Positions 47,016 through 60,344 are shown, counted from the stretch's first letter. The stretch is DNA of 64,000 nucleotides from Ampullaceana balthica (GCA_944989445.1 CALYLW010001378.1:1-64000), one strand, 5' to 3'. Notes: generated by a model from the sequence alone, not told the origin. Numbers and translations: made by a program.

Positions 47016-48076
47016 TTGGACTGTTTAGTTTTACCCCTTGAGGCAAGTGACATTATATGATAAATATTACCACTATAAATACATATTTAGTATTAGGTCA
47101 TCTAAAGAGATCGGGTAGGTTTAGTGAGGCCTTCATGCCTCAATATTTGCCCATGTACAAAGGTCACATCTGTTTGAGGTAACATCCCTCTTCCCCCCCC
47201 CCATACTACCTCGCAATAAGAATGAATGTTCCAGATACTGAATTTTGCATTAATTAAACTTAAATAGCGACCTTAAATCTTTTTTTTTAATGTTTGATTT
47301 TCCTCAAATGTTGGAATAATATAACAGCGAATGTTGAACACGCGCTCAATCACTTCAATCACAACCGTTTTGTTACCAACATTAAAATAACAGTTAAAAT
47401 CTTTGAAATTAAATCATTTCGATGAATTAGAAGTCAATGATATTAATCTTTTCTATTTTAATTGTTTGTTTTCTAATATCCTTTCAAAAATGACTTAAAA
47501 ATGAACAGTTGTAAGTTAAAGACATCTGACCTCTCATACTCATAAAGATTTAGCACAATTCATCATCCGAGCGCCCTAAGGGTGACCCGCAGACGGCCAT
47601 CACTCAACTCTAGTTTCGAGGTGACGTCCCAGGGAATTGTAAGTCTCCTCGGAGTTCTAAAAACAATTTGTTTTCGGTCCACACACAAACCCGACCGTAT
47701 ATTAATGAACACGCGAAGGTCTGGACGGGAAATACCCGATCAAAGGTCAGCTGCAATTTCCCGGCTTTGTTTGAGTTGAAGGGAGTCAAGTTTCAATTGG
47801 ACACACCCGAACAATTCCGGAAAGTTAATTATTTAAATTTAAATACATATAAATTAAATAAAACTATTTATTTATTTCGGTAAATGATAATGATCCAGTG
47901 CACAAAGTTCTTACTAAACAGTTAATATTTGTGTGTCCAATGTGGATGTCTTCTGTTTTAAAGAGAAAGAGAAAGTGATTTTATTTTTTCATTTTTTAAT
48001 AAGACAAAATGATGCAATTTTTTTCCAATGTACATTTTTTATTCCATTTATGTAAACATTTTTTTATGTCGGAAAT
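47016..48076. other. AT-rich unique stretch
   Basis: No gene is recognised. A less AT-rich patch at 47565-47830 has short open frames without any known motif. Confidence 0.4.
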
Positions 48077-48300
48077 GAGGGGCACAGTGGTTGAGCGGCA
48101 TGCACGCTCGGCTGGCATACTGAGAGTACAGGATCGAATCTAGTTATTTGAAGGCAGATATATGTCCCCATGGCTGGTGATGTCCCAGAGTTAACCCAGA
48201 TCCGATGGGTACCTGACACTGGACTGGTTATATGGCTGGGCCTTGTGCCTCACAATTCCCTCACAGCCATGGACTGTGAATGCTGGCTTCCTATACATAA
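48077..48300 (+). mobile_element. tRNA-derived SINE, diverged copy 3
   Basis: Box A (TGGTTGAGCGG) is at 48088-48098 and box B (GGATCGAATCT) at 48131-48141. The body shares GATGGGTACCTGACACT, GGCTGGGC and GCCATGGACTGTGAATGCTG phrases with copies 1 and 2 but lacks the GATCATCTGTCATGG part, so it is an older or different subfamily. It ends in an A-rich tail instead of GATAA repeats. Confidence 0.78.
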
Positions 48301-49069
48301 ATCCTATTATTAAAATAAAAAAATAAGCTGCATTAGATAGTCAAAGTGAGTGGGGAAATAAATCAAATATTTTCATTATAATATAAAAAATTTAAATTTA
48401 AAAAAAGTCCACTAAACTATTGGTTCTTTATCTTGTGTCCCATAAAGCTCTAAAAGTCCAAAACTAAATTTTAATGAGTGTATTCGTAATATTTCATTGT
48501 ATGACACAGATTAAACAATTCTGATTGTTTAAAAAAGATTATTGACCTTGAAATTATTGGTTAAACAAAAGAGGCTATTTAAAACAGAAACCTCTGGGGG
48601 TTAAAGTTTTCATTCGTTAAATTATTCAACATTAGTTAATTACTTAACATTAGTAACTTACTTAAAATGTGTAAATTACTTAACAATTTGATCGGCAAAC
48701 GTACAAAGAGAAACAAAGAGGCTGAACATAAGAAGATTTTTTTTTAATTTACAGTAGCGACCTTGCTTTTCAAATCTACAATGATTTTATCTAGCTAAAA
48801 CTTTGAATTTTAAAAATTAAAAACAACAGCTCAACTCTCTAAACGTTTATCCTCCTCAAACATAACACCTAGACCAAATGCTTTGACTCGTATTAATTAC
48901 AACTCATGGTAAAAAAAAATGCTTGTATAACAAAATGCAGGGTTCTGAATCCATGAATTATTTTTTTTTATTAAATGATTAAAGCCTGCATAGAATTTCC
49001 TCCCTCTACAATGAAAGCAAAAAGTTAAACATTAAGTTAAAATAGAATTGTTAAAGAGTGGCATTAAAG
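48301..49069. other. AT-rich unique stretch
   Basis: I see no gene, RNA or repeat here. Confidence 0.4.
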
Positions 49070-49566
49070 ACGGACATAAAACAGATTGACATTATACAAA
49101 TTAGCTCTAAGCAGATAGACATATAGCAGACAGACATGGAACAAATAATCCCCAAACAGATAGACATATAGCAGACAGACATGGAACAAATAAGCCCCAA
49201 ACAGATAGACATATAGCAGACAGACATGGAACAAATAAGCCCCAAACAGATAGACATATAGCAGACAGACATGGAACAAATAAGCCCCAAACAGATAGAC
49301 ATATAGCAGACAGACATGGAACAAATAAACCCCAAACAGATAGACATATAGCAGACAGACATGGAACAAATAAGCCCCAAACAGATAGACATATAGCAGA
49401 CAGACATGGAACAAATAAGCCCCAAACAGATAGACATATAGCAGACAGACATGGAACAAATAAGCCCCAAACAGATAGAGATATAGCGGACAGACATGGA
49501 ACAAATAAGCCCCAAACAGATAGACATATAGCAGACAGACATGGAACAAATAATCCCAAAACAGAC
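49070..49566. repeat. 45-bp minisatellite, left arm, about 11 copies
   Basis: Units contain ATAGCAGACAGACATGGAAC then AAATAAGCCCCAAACAG. The array resumes at 52739 after the LINE. All three minus frames stay open because of the 15-codon period. Confidence 0.95.
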
Positions 49567-49575
49567 AGACATAAA

Positions 49576-52500
49576 ACTCCGCCGTAGCCGGTCCCAAGCC
49601 CGGGAGAGAGGAGGAAGGTTGTGCGAATGGCTAGCATCCCTTCCCGTAAAAAAAAGCCTTGCTACAAAAACGTGAACAAAGAAAAAAAATAGGAAACTCG
49701 GACCTTGGAGATGATGGGTCTCGTAACAGAGAACTTATGAAGCTGGGTGGCCAAAGCCAACTGGAAACCACCCGGCAGACAACCATCCTCTCCACTAGGA
49801 CCACCACCAACTTAGGAACATGGAACGTAAGGACCATGTTCGAAGCTGGAAAAACTGCCCAAGTTGCTGCCGAAATGCAACGGTACAAGCTAGCCATCCT
49901 AGAGATAAGTGAATCCCGATGGACTGGCTCAGGCCAGATGAAGCTCAGCACAGGAGAACTGCTACTATATTCAGGCCATGATGAAGAAAACGCAGCCCAC
50001 ACCCAAGGAGTAGCAATCATGCTTTCCAAAACTGCCCAGAACGACCCTTTAGGGTGGGAAGCCCATGGTCCCCGAATAATCACCGCAAGATTTAAGACCA
50101 AAAAGCAAGAAGTCAATATGGATCTTCTTCAGGTATACGCTCCTACTAACGACAGTAAAGAAGAGGACAAAGAGGACTTCTACAACAGACTGAGAACCCT
50201 TATCCAAAAGTGTCCTAGGAGCAATGTGATTATTCTAATGGGTGACCTAAATGCAAAAATAGGCAGCAACAATAATGGATATGAAGAATGCATGGGAACA
50301 AATGGCCTCGGAGAGATGAACGATAATGGTGAAAGGCTAGCAGATCTATGTGCTGCAGATGGACATGGACATTCATGCATAGAAATATCCACAAGGCAAC
50401 ATGGATATCGCCAGATATGTCAACGGCTAACCAAATCGACCATATCTGTATCTGCAAAAATTTTAGAAGATCTCTCCAAGATGTAAGGGTAAAAAGAGGG
50501 GCAGATGTAGCCCCAGACCATCATCTACTGATTGCCCAAATAAGGCTCAAATTGAAAAAGAATTGGACAAGTGAGGGAAGCAAGCGCCAACGTTTTAACA
50601 CTACTCTTTTGAAAGGTGGGACCAAAACTTAATGAGTTCAAACTTACGCTAACAAACAAATTCCAGATCTTACAAGAACTTGGCAACGAAGAAACAGTTT
50701 ACTAAAACTGGAAAAGCTTCAAAGAAATACTCACGACCACCTGTGAAGAAGTGTTGGGTCCAAGGCAACAAACGCATAAAGAATGGATCTCTAATGAAAC
50801 CATGGAGAAAATCCAACAGAGGAAAAAGAAGAAGGCAAATCTCAACAACAGCCGCACCAGAACTGAAAAAGCTAGAGCATCAGCAGAATACGCAGAAGCC
50901 AATAAAGACGTTAAACGTAGTATAAGGTCAGATAAAAAGAACTACATAGAAGGACTAGCAACTGAAGCAGAAGAGGCAGCTTACCATGGAAACACAAGAG
51001 AACTATTCAGTACAATAAAAAAGCTATCCGGAAAGTTCAAAAATCCAGAGAGACCTGTTAAAACTAAAGATGGGAAATCTATACCTGATGAAGAGGGTTC
51101 AGAAAAAAAGATGGATAGAACATTTTGAAGAACTCCTCAACCGACCAGCCCCACAATACAAACTCAACATAGAGCCAGCGGAACAAGACCTAGAAATAGA
51201 CTGCAGCATACCCACAAAACAAGAGATAAACAGAGCAATTAAACAACTAAAGAAAGGCAAAGCAGCTGGTCCAGACAGAATACCAGCAGAAGCCTTGACA
51301 GCAGATATTACGACTAGCTCTGCAATGCTACACATTCTTTTCAAGAAAATATGGGAGGAAGAACAGATTCCGACGGAGTGGAAAGAAGGACATCTCATTA
51401 AGCTCCCAAAGAAAGGAGATCTTAGCCCTTGCTCCAACTATAGAGGAATAACTCTGCTATCCATACCAAGCAAAGTATTTAACAGAATGCTGCTAAACAG
51501 AATGAGGGACGCAATAGACACCCATCTTAGAGACCAACAAGCAGGTTTTAGAAAAGATAGATCATGCACTGACCAGATTGCCACTCTGAGAATTATATTG
51601 GAACAATCCCTGGAGTGGAACTCACCACTATACATCAACTTTATTGACTATGAGAAGGCTTTCGATAGTGTTGACAGACCCACCCTGTGGAAGTTACTAT
51701 GACACTACGGGATACCACATAAACTGACTGACATAATTAAGGCTTCCTACGAAGGACTTACATGTAGAATTGTCCATGGCCAACAAGCAACAGCGGCTTT
51801 TGAGGTACAGACCGGAGTCAGGGGTGTCTGCTTTCACCATTCTTATTTCTGCTAACCATCGACTGCATAATGAAAATGTCTACAGAGCAGAAGAGAAATG
51901 GTATCCAGTGGACACTATGGAAACAACTTGATGACCTGGACTTTGCGGACGACCTGGCCTTATTATCGCACTCACAGCAACAGATGCAGGAGAAAACCAA
52001 CGATGTAGCACAATTCTCTGCTTGCCTTGGCCTGAACATCCATAAGGGAAAAAGCAAAGTCCTTAAAATAAACACATCAAACAACACTCCAATAACACTG
52101 GAAGGAACAAATCTGGAAGAGGTGGATAGCTTCACATACCTTGGAAGCATCATCGACACACAAGGAGGGACAGACGCCGATGTAAGAGTGAGAATTGGCA
52201 AAGCAAGATCATCATTTAAACAGCTAAAAAAAAGTTTGGAACTGCAACAACTTGACTCTTCATACCAAGGTCAGGATATTCAACACCACAGTAAAGCCTG
52301 TCCTACTGTATGGAGCAGAAACATGGCGAAAAACAGCAGCCATTTCTAAAAAGATTCAAGCCTTTATAAATACATGTCTCCGAGCAATTCTCCGAATCCT
52401 CTGGCCAAATGTCATCATCAATGAGGACCTCTGGCAACGCACACAACAAGAGCCAGTGGAAGAGCTAATACGCCAGCGCAGATGGAGATGGATTGGCCAC

Positions 52501-52738
52501 ACTCTCAGAAAGCCTAAATCCAGAATTGTGAGACAAGCCCTCACATGGAACCCTCAAGGCGAAAGGAAAAGAGGTCGTCCCAAAATGACCTGGAGATGAG
52601 AACTGGAGGCAGACACAAAAATGAGCGGGCACAGCTGGGGGCAGATTGAGAGACTGGCGCAGGACCGGGATGCCTGGAGAGACGTTGTTCGCGGCCTAAG
52701 CCCCAGATGGGACGAAGGGCGATGATGATGATGGAGAT
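49576..52738 (+). mobile_element. Nearly full-length RTE-type LINE, inserted in the 45-mer array
   Basis: The element starts with a GC-rich leader (CCGGTCCCAAGCCCGG at about 49589), has one endonuclease-reverse transcriptase reading region, and ends with GATGATGATGATGG. It is 3163 bp, about the usual RTE size. AGACATAAA occurs directly on both sides (49567-49575 and 52739-52747). The normal array word is AGACATATA, so this is a likely 9-bp target duplication. Flanking sequence on both sides is the same 45-mer. Several disabling mutations mean it is inactive. Confidence 0.93.
49659..52725 (+). pseudogene. RTE-type endonuclease-reverse transcriptase, disabled
   Basis: Domains are in normal order. 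An APE-type endonuclease (NLGTWNVRTM, ILEISESRWTG, YAPTND, GDLNAKIG) runs to about 50370, then shifts frame to the segment with IDHICI and APDHHLLI (GAC at 50516). A basic linker follows, then reverse transcriptase with GKAAGPDRIPAEAL, QAGFRKDRSCTDQ, FIDYEKAFDS and FADD (51942-51953). The C-terminal [10 protein letters not shown] segment ends at a TGA at 52723. Breaks are frameshifts near 50370-50390, 50630, 51100, 51820 and 52240, an in-frame TAA near 50701, and TGA codons at about 51700 and 52597, both where CGA is expected. CGA-to-TGA points to CpG decay. The protein nicked target DNA and primed cDNA synthesis there. A plausible start is a downstream ATG such as 49737. Confidence 0.93.
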
Positions 52739-52800
52739 AGACATAAAGCAGACATACATGGAACAAATAAGCCCCAAACAGATAGACATACAGCAGACAC
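52739..52800. repeat. 45-bp minisatellite, right arm
   Basis: About 1.3 units of the same 45-mer that lies left of the LINE (GACATACATGGAACAAATAA followed by GCCCCAAACAG), grading into the 19-mer array. Confidence 0.9.
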
Positions 52801-53455
52801 ACGTAGAACGTGTAGACACATGTAGAACGTGTAGACACATGTAGAACGTGCAGACTTGATACATATCTACTATAGATAGACATACAGCAGACACATGTAG
52901 AACGTGTAGACACATGTAGAACGTGCAGACACATGTAGAACGTGCAGACACATGTGCATACACATGTAGAACGTGTAGACACACGTAGAACGTGTAGACA
53001 CACGTAGAACGTGTAGACACATGTAGAACGTGTAGACACATGTAGAACGTGTAGACACATGTAGAACGTGTAGACACATGTAGAACGTGTAGACACATGT
53101 AGAACGTGTAGACACATGTAGAACGTGTAGACACATGTAGAACGTGTAGACACATGTAGAACGTGTAGACACATGTAGAACGTGTAGACACATGTAGAAC
53201 GTGTAGACACATGTAGAACGTGTAGACACACGTAGAACGTGTAGACACACGTAGGACGTGCAGACACACGTAGAACGTGTAGACACATGTAGAACGTGTA
53301 GACACACGTAGAACGTGTAGACACACGTAGAACGTGTAGACACATGTAGAACGTGTAGACACATGTAGAACGTGTAGACACATGAAGAACGTGTAGACAT
53401 ATGTAGAACGTGTAGACACATGTAGAACGTGTAGACACATGTAGAACGTGTAGAC
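52801..53455. repeat. 19-bp minisatellite, about 34 copies
   Basis: The unit is CACATGTAGAACGTGTAGA with a CACACGTAGAAC variant. A fragment with ATAGACATACAGCAGACACA from the 45-mer reappears near 52876-52894, linking the two families. Nineteen is not a multiple of three, so every frame reads the same 19-residue phrase and all stay open. This is not coding evidence. Confidence 0.95.
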
Positions 53456-53699
53456 TTGATAAAATTGTACTATTCATAAGTCAACTTTAAAAAATGTCTC
53501 AAATAATTTTAAAGCAAACTTCTCATCAATCTCTACTTCTCGATCCTTCCAGCCGACAACAGGTCGATACGTGGTAACTATGATCAAGTGAGATAAATGA
53601 GCCGGACTGGTCAGTGGAGCGGTCACTGAAAGTGAAAGAAAAACTTCTGACAAATGTGAACCTCAAGTTATTTGTCGGTGTCTGGGTCAGTTGGTTTCA
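53456..53699. other. Unique spacer
   Basis: No feature is recognised. Confidence 0.4.
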
Positions 53700-53972
53700 A
53701 AATGGTCAGCAGCAACTACACATTGAATACATTTGTAGTGTGGTCAGCAGCAACTATCCATTCAATACATTTGTAGTGTGGTCAGCAGCAACTACCCATT
53801 CAATACATTTGTAGTGTGGTCAGCAGCAACTACCCATTCAATACATTTGTAGTAAGGTCAGCAGAAACAACCCATTCAATACATTTGTAGTGTGGTCAGT
53901 TCCAACTACCCATTTAATACATTTGTAGGGTGGTCAGCAGCAATAACCTATTTAATAAATTTGTAGTGTGGT
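53700..53972. repeat. 38-bp minisatellite, about 7 copies
   Basis: Units contain TGGTCAGCAGCAACTACCCA then TTCAATACATTTGTAGTG. Divergence increases to the right. Confidence 0.93.
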
Positions 53973-54483
53973 CAGTATAGTGTGCACATCAAATTGTTAA
54001 ACCAACTATTGATCAGTACCAAGTAAACAATAAATGGATAAACTAAATGCTAGGTGGCATTCATTTATCAAATTCTTAAACCAAAATAATGATTTGTAAT
54101 TATTAAATAGTATTCATAATAAAGGAAGATATTTTAGGAACCATCTAACTAATTAGAGATTCTGAAATAATAAACTGAACAAAAAGTGGAACACTTGTAT
54201 GACTATAGCTAGACTTAACGAACACATCTCGTTACATATCATAAAACCTTCATTCGGCATATACGTAAGTAAAACGCAACAGCTACATTAAATAAAATAC
54301 AAATGTTACAAGTCCTGTCACACAGATAGAACTGTTGTCACGTAACTTGTTCCTGCTCAGTAGTTTCACCAATTTTTATCACCACTCAGCTTATTCACTT
54401 CTCGTACATTTGAATGTGTTTCTTTTGTGAATTGTGGGAGCGAAAGGCGTAGTTAATTAGGGCAGTGACGTATTAGCGGTGAT
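53973..54483. other. AT-rich unique stretch
   Basis: No gene, RNA or transposon end is recognised. Confidence 0.4.
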
Positions 54484-55080
54484 GACCTTTGGACGGTATG
54501 ACGTGTGGACGGTATGACGTGTGGACGGTATGACGTGTGGACGGTATGACGTGTGGACGATATGACGTGTGGAAGGTATGACGTGTGGACGGTATGACGT
54601 GTGGACGGTATGATGTGTGGACGGTATGACGTGTGGACGGTATGACGTGTGGACGGTATGACGTGTGGACGGTATGACGTGTGGACGGTATGACGTGTGG
54701 ACGATATGACGTGTGGACGGTATGACGTGTGGACGGTATGATGTAAGGACGGTATGATGTGTGGACGGTATGACGTGTGGACGGTATGACGTACGAACGG
54801 TATGACGTGTGGACGGTATGACGTGTGGACTGTATGATGTGTGGTCGGTATGATGTGTGGACGGTATGACGTAAAGACGGTATGACGTGTGGACGGTATG
54901 ACGTGTGGACGGTATGAGGTGTGGACGGTATGATGTGTGGACGGTATGATGTGTGGACGGTATGACGTAAGGACGGTATGATGTGTGGACGGTATGACGT
55001 AAGGACGGTATGATGTGTGGACGGTATGACGTGTGGATGGTATGATGTGTGGACGGTATGATATGTGGACGGTATAACGT
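54484..55080. repeat. 16-bp minisatellite, about 37 copies
   Basis: The unit is GGTATGACGTGTGGAC. Variants (GATGTGTGG, GACGTAAGG, GACGTACGA) increase to the right. Most units carry TGACGT, the core of a CRE-type sequence. The minus-strand open frame over it is periodicity only. Confidence 0.95.
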
Positions 55081-55384
55081 GTCTTGACTTCACTGGTTTA
55101 ATCAAGTCAAATTCTTCAGCAGCCGACAAACTATATGAAGTCTAGGCTCAATACGTCATGTAACGATAGCAGACAACTAGACCATACACGTCATGTAATG
55201 ACAGCAGAGAACTAGGCCAGACACGTCTTGTAACGATTTATCAACGGTAAATTATGGATAATCTACACATCAATTTTAGTATATATTTCATTGAATTTTA
55301 GAAAGGTAGATTTAAGATACATTGCCGTGATTAAAGAAATGCTTTCAATGGTACTGGGTGTGGGAAGCGGCTGGACAATTTATG
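55081..55384. repeat. Short degenerate repeat and spacer
   Basis: At about 55140-55237 there are two to three imperfect copies of a phrase built on CGTCATGTAACGATAGCAGA. The rest shows nothing recognisable. Confidence 0.55.
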
Positions 55385-55985
55385 GGCCATACTGGTGGGA
55401 CTGGATAAACTTACAATGGGCGATACTGGTATGACTGGATAAACTTACAATGGGCCATACTGGTGGGACTGGATAAACTTACAATGGGCCATACTGGTGT
55501 GACTGGATAAGCTTACAATGGGCCATACTGGTGGGACTGGATAAACTTACAATGGGCCATACTGGTGTGACTGGATAGATAAACTTACAATGGGCCATAC
55601 TGGTGGGACTGGATAAACTTACAATGGGCCATCCTGGTGGGACTGTAACTTACAATGGGCCATACTGGTGTGACTGTAACTTACAATGGGCCATACTGGT
55701 GGGACTGTAACTTACAATGGGCCATACTGGTGAGACTGGATAAACTTACAATGGGCCATACTGGTGGGACTGTAACTTACAATGGGCCATACTGGTGGGA
55801 CTGTAACTTACAATGGGCCATACTGGTGAGACTGGATGAACTTACAATGGGCCATACTGGTGAGACTGGATAAACTTACAATGGGCCATACTGGTGGGAC
55901 TGGATAAACTTACAATGGGCCATACTGGTGGGACTGGATAAACTTACAATGGGCCATACTGGTGGGACTGGATAAACTTACAATG
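55385..55985. repeat. 34/31-bp minisatellite, about 18 copies
   Basis: Units contain GGGCCATACTGGTGGGACTG, then either GATAAACTTACAAT (34 bp) or TAACTTACAAT (31 bp). The two forms are mixed in the middle (about 55640-55850). GTGTGACTGG variants occur in the left third. Confidence 0.94.
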
Positions 55986-56204
55986 AAATTCTCTACCATT
56001 GCATATTCGGGATTTTCTACTGAGGCCTTTAATACTGTACTAAGAACACATGTTCTCAATCTTTACTTTCCGAAATTAACAATAAAAAAATTTCTCTGAC
56101 AATTAAACATAACCTATATGCACCGTCATGTCAGTATATGTTGTTATGATTTACATCTTAGTGTTTTAAATTTAATGTTTATATAAATATATATTTTACT
56201 ATCT
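55986..56204. other. AT-rich spacer
   Basis: Nothing is recognised. Confidence 0.4.
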
Positions 56205-56279
56205 TTATGTGAAGCGCTGTGAGCCTATCTGCTTACTTGGATAATGCGCTTTACCAGCTCTCAAATTATTATTATTATG
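56205..56279 (+). mobile_element. Possible SINE or LINE 3' tail ending in ATT repeats
   Basis: The phrase AAGCGCTGTGAGCC followed by TTGGATAATGCGCTTTACC and an ATTATTATTATTA tail resembles conserved 3' ends of invertebrate retroposons that finish in ATT repeats. Only the 3' end is recognisable, and the family is not assigned. Confidence 0.5.
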
Positions 56280-57334
56280 ACCATAAATAAAACCTCCATT
56301 TTCAAACGAAAGGCGTGTCCAGAAATGGGGCAGTAAATGTGCCCCAAACAAAGCATTTGTGATAAGAAATTCGACTGGTTTCAACAGAGGTGTTCTGAGA
56401 TTTTCAAATTCAAGGGCAGAACAACGTGTCGAACAGAAATGCTTTTACATTTTATATATAGTTTAACTAATTTCGGCTCTTGGCATTTCGGCGCTTTCAA
56501 AATTTGTGTAATATTGCGAAAAAAGAGGAAGGACGTATTGTAAATATTCTGGTCTATGGAAAGTTGGAAGTAGGTGTAATGAATATAACGGAAGTAGAAT
56601 TGAAGGGAACAGTAAGGAGATCACTGCCGAGCACTGTTCTAGGTGGCGATCAGGAGAGTGTGAGGGAGTCAGTCAGGCTAAGGCAGCTCGTAGCAACATC
56701 CTTGCAACCTTAAGTTAAAGGTTTTATGAACAAATGTCCGTCCCGTTAGCCATTTAACCAATTTTAAATAAAAGCTAACATTTCACATTTCATAAGTTAC
56801 TAGCCTCCGCATTGGTACAATGCTTAGAATTAACCTTTTGTTTCTAGGATAGGCAGATTCCATTTGAAGATAAATTCCTCTTTTTACACATCTTCATATT
56901 CCAAGTAAATCACGTGACGTAGATGATACAAACTGATATCATTTGCATCATAGATCTTGCAAGATTGGATTTTTGTTGTTGTTGATGTTTTTTGTTTTGT
57001 TTTGAATTTAGACTACTAACTTCCTCACATACGCATGCACAAGAAATCTCTACCCTGAACACATTCACGCACACACAAATAACACACATCAAACACATAA
57101 TCCAATACGCCAAATCAAACCCGTACAGCCATGCACTATCTCTACATGCCACATCAACTAACACATCGTTATAGTCCATCGCTTATACACAAATACAGGT
57201 ATAGAAACACCTCACGTCAAGAGAAGAACAAGACGAATAAACAATTCATGGCATACACTGAACAATTCTCCACTTATGACAAAAAAGGACATCAATACTC
57301 CAAAAACAATTCCAAAAATACAACCTAATAACAC
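56280..57334. other. Unique stretch, no gene recognised
   Basis: Short open frames (56337-56543, 56480-56713 and others) show no known motif. From about 57045 the plus strand becomes A/C-rich, grading into the next array. Confidence 0.4.
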
Positions 57335-59720
57335 ACAAAATACCCCACCTTAAAATACACATATAACCCACCTTATAAAACACAAATACCCCAACTTATA
57401 ACACACAAATACCCCACCTTATAACACACAAATACACCCCATTATAACACACAAATACCCCACCTTATAACACACAAATACCCCACATTATAACACACTA
57501 ATACCCCACCTTATAACACAAATACCCTACATTATAACACACAAATACCCCACCTTATAACACACAAATACCCCACATTATAACACACAAATACCCCACC
57601 TTATAACACACAAATACCCCACATTATAAAACACAAATACACCACCTTATAACACACAAATGCCCCACATTATAACATACAAATACCCCACCTTATAACA
57701 CACTAATACCCCACATTATAACACACAAATACCCCACATTATAACACACAAATACCCAACCTTATAACACACAAATACCCCACCTTATATCACACAAATA
57801 CCCCACATTATAACACACAAATACCCCACCTTATAACACACAAATACACCACCTTATAACACACAAATACCCCAACTTATAACATACAAATACCCCACAT
57901 TATAACACACACATACCCAACCTTATAACACACAAATACCCCACATTATAACACACAAATACCCCACATTATAACACACAAATACCCCACAATATAACAC
58001 ACAAATGACCCACCTAATAACACACAAATACCCCACATTATAACACACAAATACCCAACCTTATAACACACAAATACCCCACATTATAACACACAAATAT
58101 CCAACCTTATAACACACAATACCCCACCTTATATCACACAAATACCCCACATTATAACACACAAATACCCCACATTATAACACACAAATGCCCCACATTA
58201 TAACACACAAATACCCCACATTATAACACACAAATACCCAACCTTATAACACACAATACCCCACCTTATCCACAAATACCCCACTATAAACACAAATACC
58301 CACATTATAAACACAAATACCCCACCTTATATCACACAAATACCCCACCTTATAACACACAAATACCCCACATTATAACACAAATACCCCACCTTATAAC
58401 ACACAAATTCCCCACCTTATATCACACAAATATCCCACATTATAACACAAATACCCCACCTTATAACACACAAATACCCCACCTTATATCACACAAATAC
58501 CCCGCATTATAACACAAATACCCCACCTTATAACACACAAATACACCACATTATAACACACAAATACCCCACCTTATAACACACACATACCCCACATTAT
58601 AACACAAATACCCCACCTTATATCACACAAATATCCCACCTTATAATACACAAATATCCCACCTTATAACACAAAAATTCCCTACCTTAAACACACAAAT
58701 ATCCCACCTTGTAACACAAAAATATCCCACCTTATAACACACAAATACCCCACATTATAACACTCAAATACCCCACCTTATAACACACAAATACCCCACC
58801 TTATAACACACCAATACCCCACCTTATATCACACAAATACCCCACCTTATAACACACAAATACCTCACCTTATAACACTCAAATACCCCACCTTATAACA
58901 CACAATACCCCACCTTATAACACACCAATACCCCACCTTATAACACACAAATACCCCACCTTATAACACACAAATATCCCACCTGATAATACACAAAAAT
59001 CCCACCTTATAACACAAAAATATCCCACCTTATAACACACAAATATCCCACCTTAAATACACAAATACCCCACCTTATAACACACCAATACTCCACCTTA
59101 TAACACACAAATATCCCACCTTATAACACACAAATACTCCACCATATAACACACAAATATCCCACATTATAGCATACAAATACCCCACCTTATAACACAC
59201 AAATACCCCACATTATAACATACAAATATCCCACCTTAAACACACAAATACCCCACATTATAACATACAAATACCCCACCTTAAAACACACAAATACCCC
59301 ACATTATAACACACAAATTCCCCACCTTGTAACACACAAATACCCCACATTATAACACACAAATACCCCACCTTATAACACACAAATACCCCACATTATA
59401 ACACACAAATACCCCACCTTATAACACACAAATACCCCACATTATAACACACAAATACCCCACCTTATAACACACAAATACCCCACATTATAACACACAA
59501 ATACCCCACCTTATAACACACAAATACCCCACCTTATAACACACCAATACCCCACCTTATATCACACAAATACCCCACTTTATAACATACAAATACCCCA
59601 CCTTATAACACACCAATACTCCACCTTATATCACACAAATACCCCACATTATAACATACAAATACCCCACCTTATAACATACAAATACCCCACCTTATAA
59701 CACAAAAACCCTACTTTATG
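57335..59720. repeat. 23-bp G-free minisatellite, about 103 copies
   Basis: The unit contains CACAAATACCCCACCTTATA then ACA. Units with ACCTTATAA and ACATTATAA often alternate, giving a 46-bp dimer in places (for example 59330-59510). The plus strand is almost without G for the full length. Small indels are frequent near 58240-58320. Confidence 0.96.
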
Positions 59721-59829
59721 GCACATAAAAATACCTAACGTTTTAATACACACAACTACCCAACTTATAAAACACAGAAATACCCAGCCTCATAATACAA
59801 ACAAATACCCCACTTTATGATACACACAA

Positions 59830-60125
59830 ATACCCCACCTTATAAATAAACCAAAATACCCCACCTTATAAATAAACCAAAATACCCCACCTTATCAATA
59901 AACCAAAATACCCCACCTTATAAATAACCAAAATACCCCACCTTATCAATAAACCAAAATACCCCACCTTATAAATAAACCAAAATACCCCACCTTATAA
60001 ATAAACCAAAATACCCCACCTTATCAATAAACCAAAATGCCCCACCTTATAAATAAACCAAAATACCCCACCTTATCAATAAACCAAAATACCCCACCTT
60101 ATAAATAAACCAAAATAACCCACCT
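59830..60125. repeat. 26-bp minisatellite related to the 23-mer, about 11 copies
   Basis: Units contain AAACCAAAATACCCCACCTT then ATAAAT or ATCAAT. The core ATACCCCACCTTAT is shared with the adjacent 23-mer, so one likely arose from the other. Nearly every unit carries AATAAA, the canonical poly(A) signal word. The stretch 59721-59829 holds degraded intermediates. Confidence 0.93.
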
Positions 60126-60344
60126 TGTAACATAACTCATATACTCCACTTTATAACTAAACGAACAAACCACACTGTCAGGTCTCATAGTATAGCTCTC
60201 CAATTACATACAACACACTAAAATGACACAAGTCTATATAAACAATTCCATGTTTATTCCACTGTACACAAACTGGCTGTCCTGCCTGGACAGTACATAT
60301 ACAACTGGCTGTACACACAAATCGACACTATAGTTTACTTCACA
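60126..60344. other. Unique spacer
   Basis: Nothing is recognised between the 26-mer and the terminal 35-mer array. Confidence 0.4.

Noticed and set aside
49070..49566. CRISPR-like array appearance in several regions
   Set aside because: Units are head-to-tail with no variable spacers, and the window is eukaryotic.
52541..53477. Minus frames of about 300 codons over the 19-mer array and LINE end
   Set aside because: All three frames read the same repeat phrase and then run antisense through the LINE. Not a gene.
56337..56713. Possible small host gene near 56.5 kb
   Set aside because: The two overlapping frames have no motif, no clear splice structure and no supporting context.
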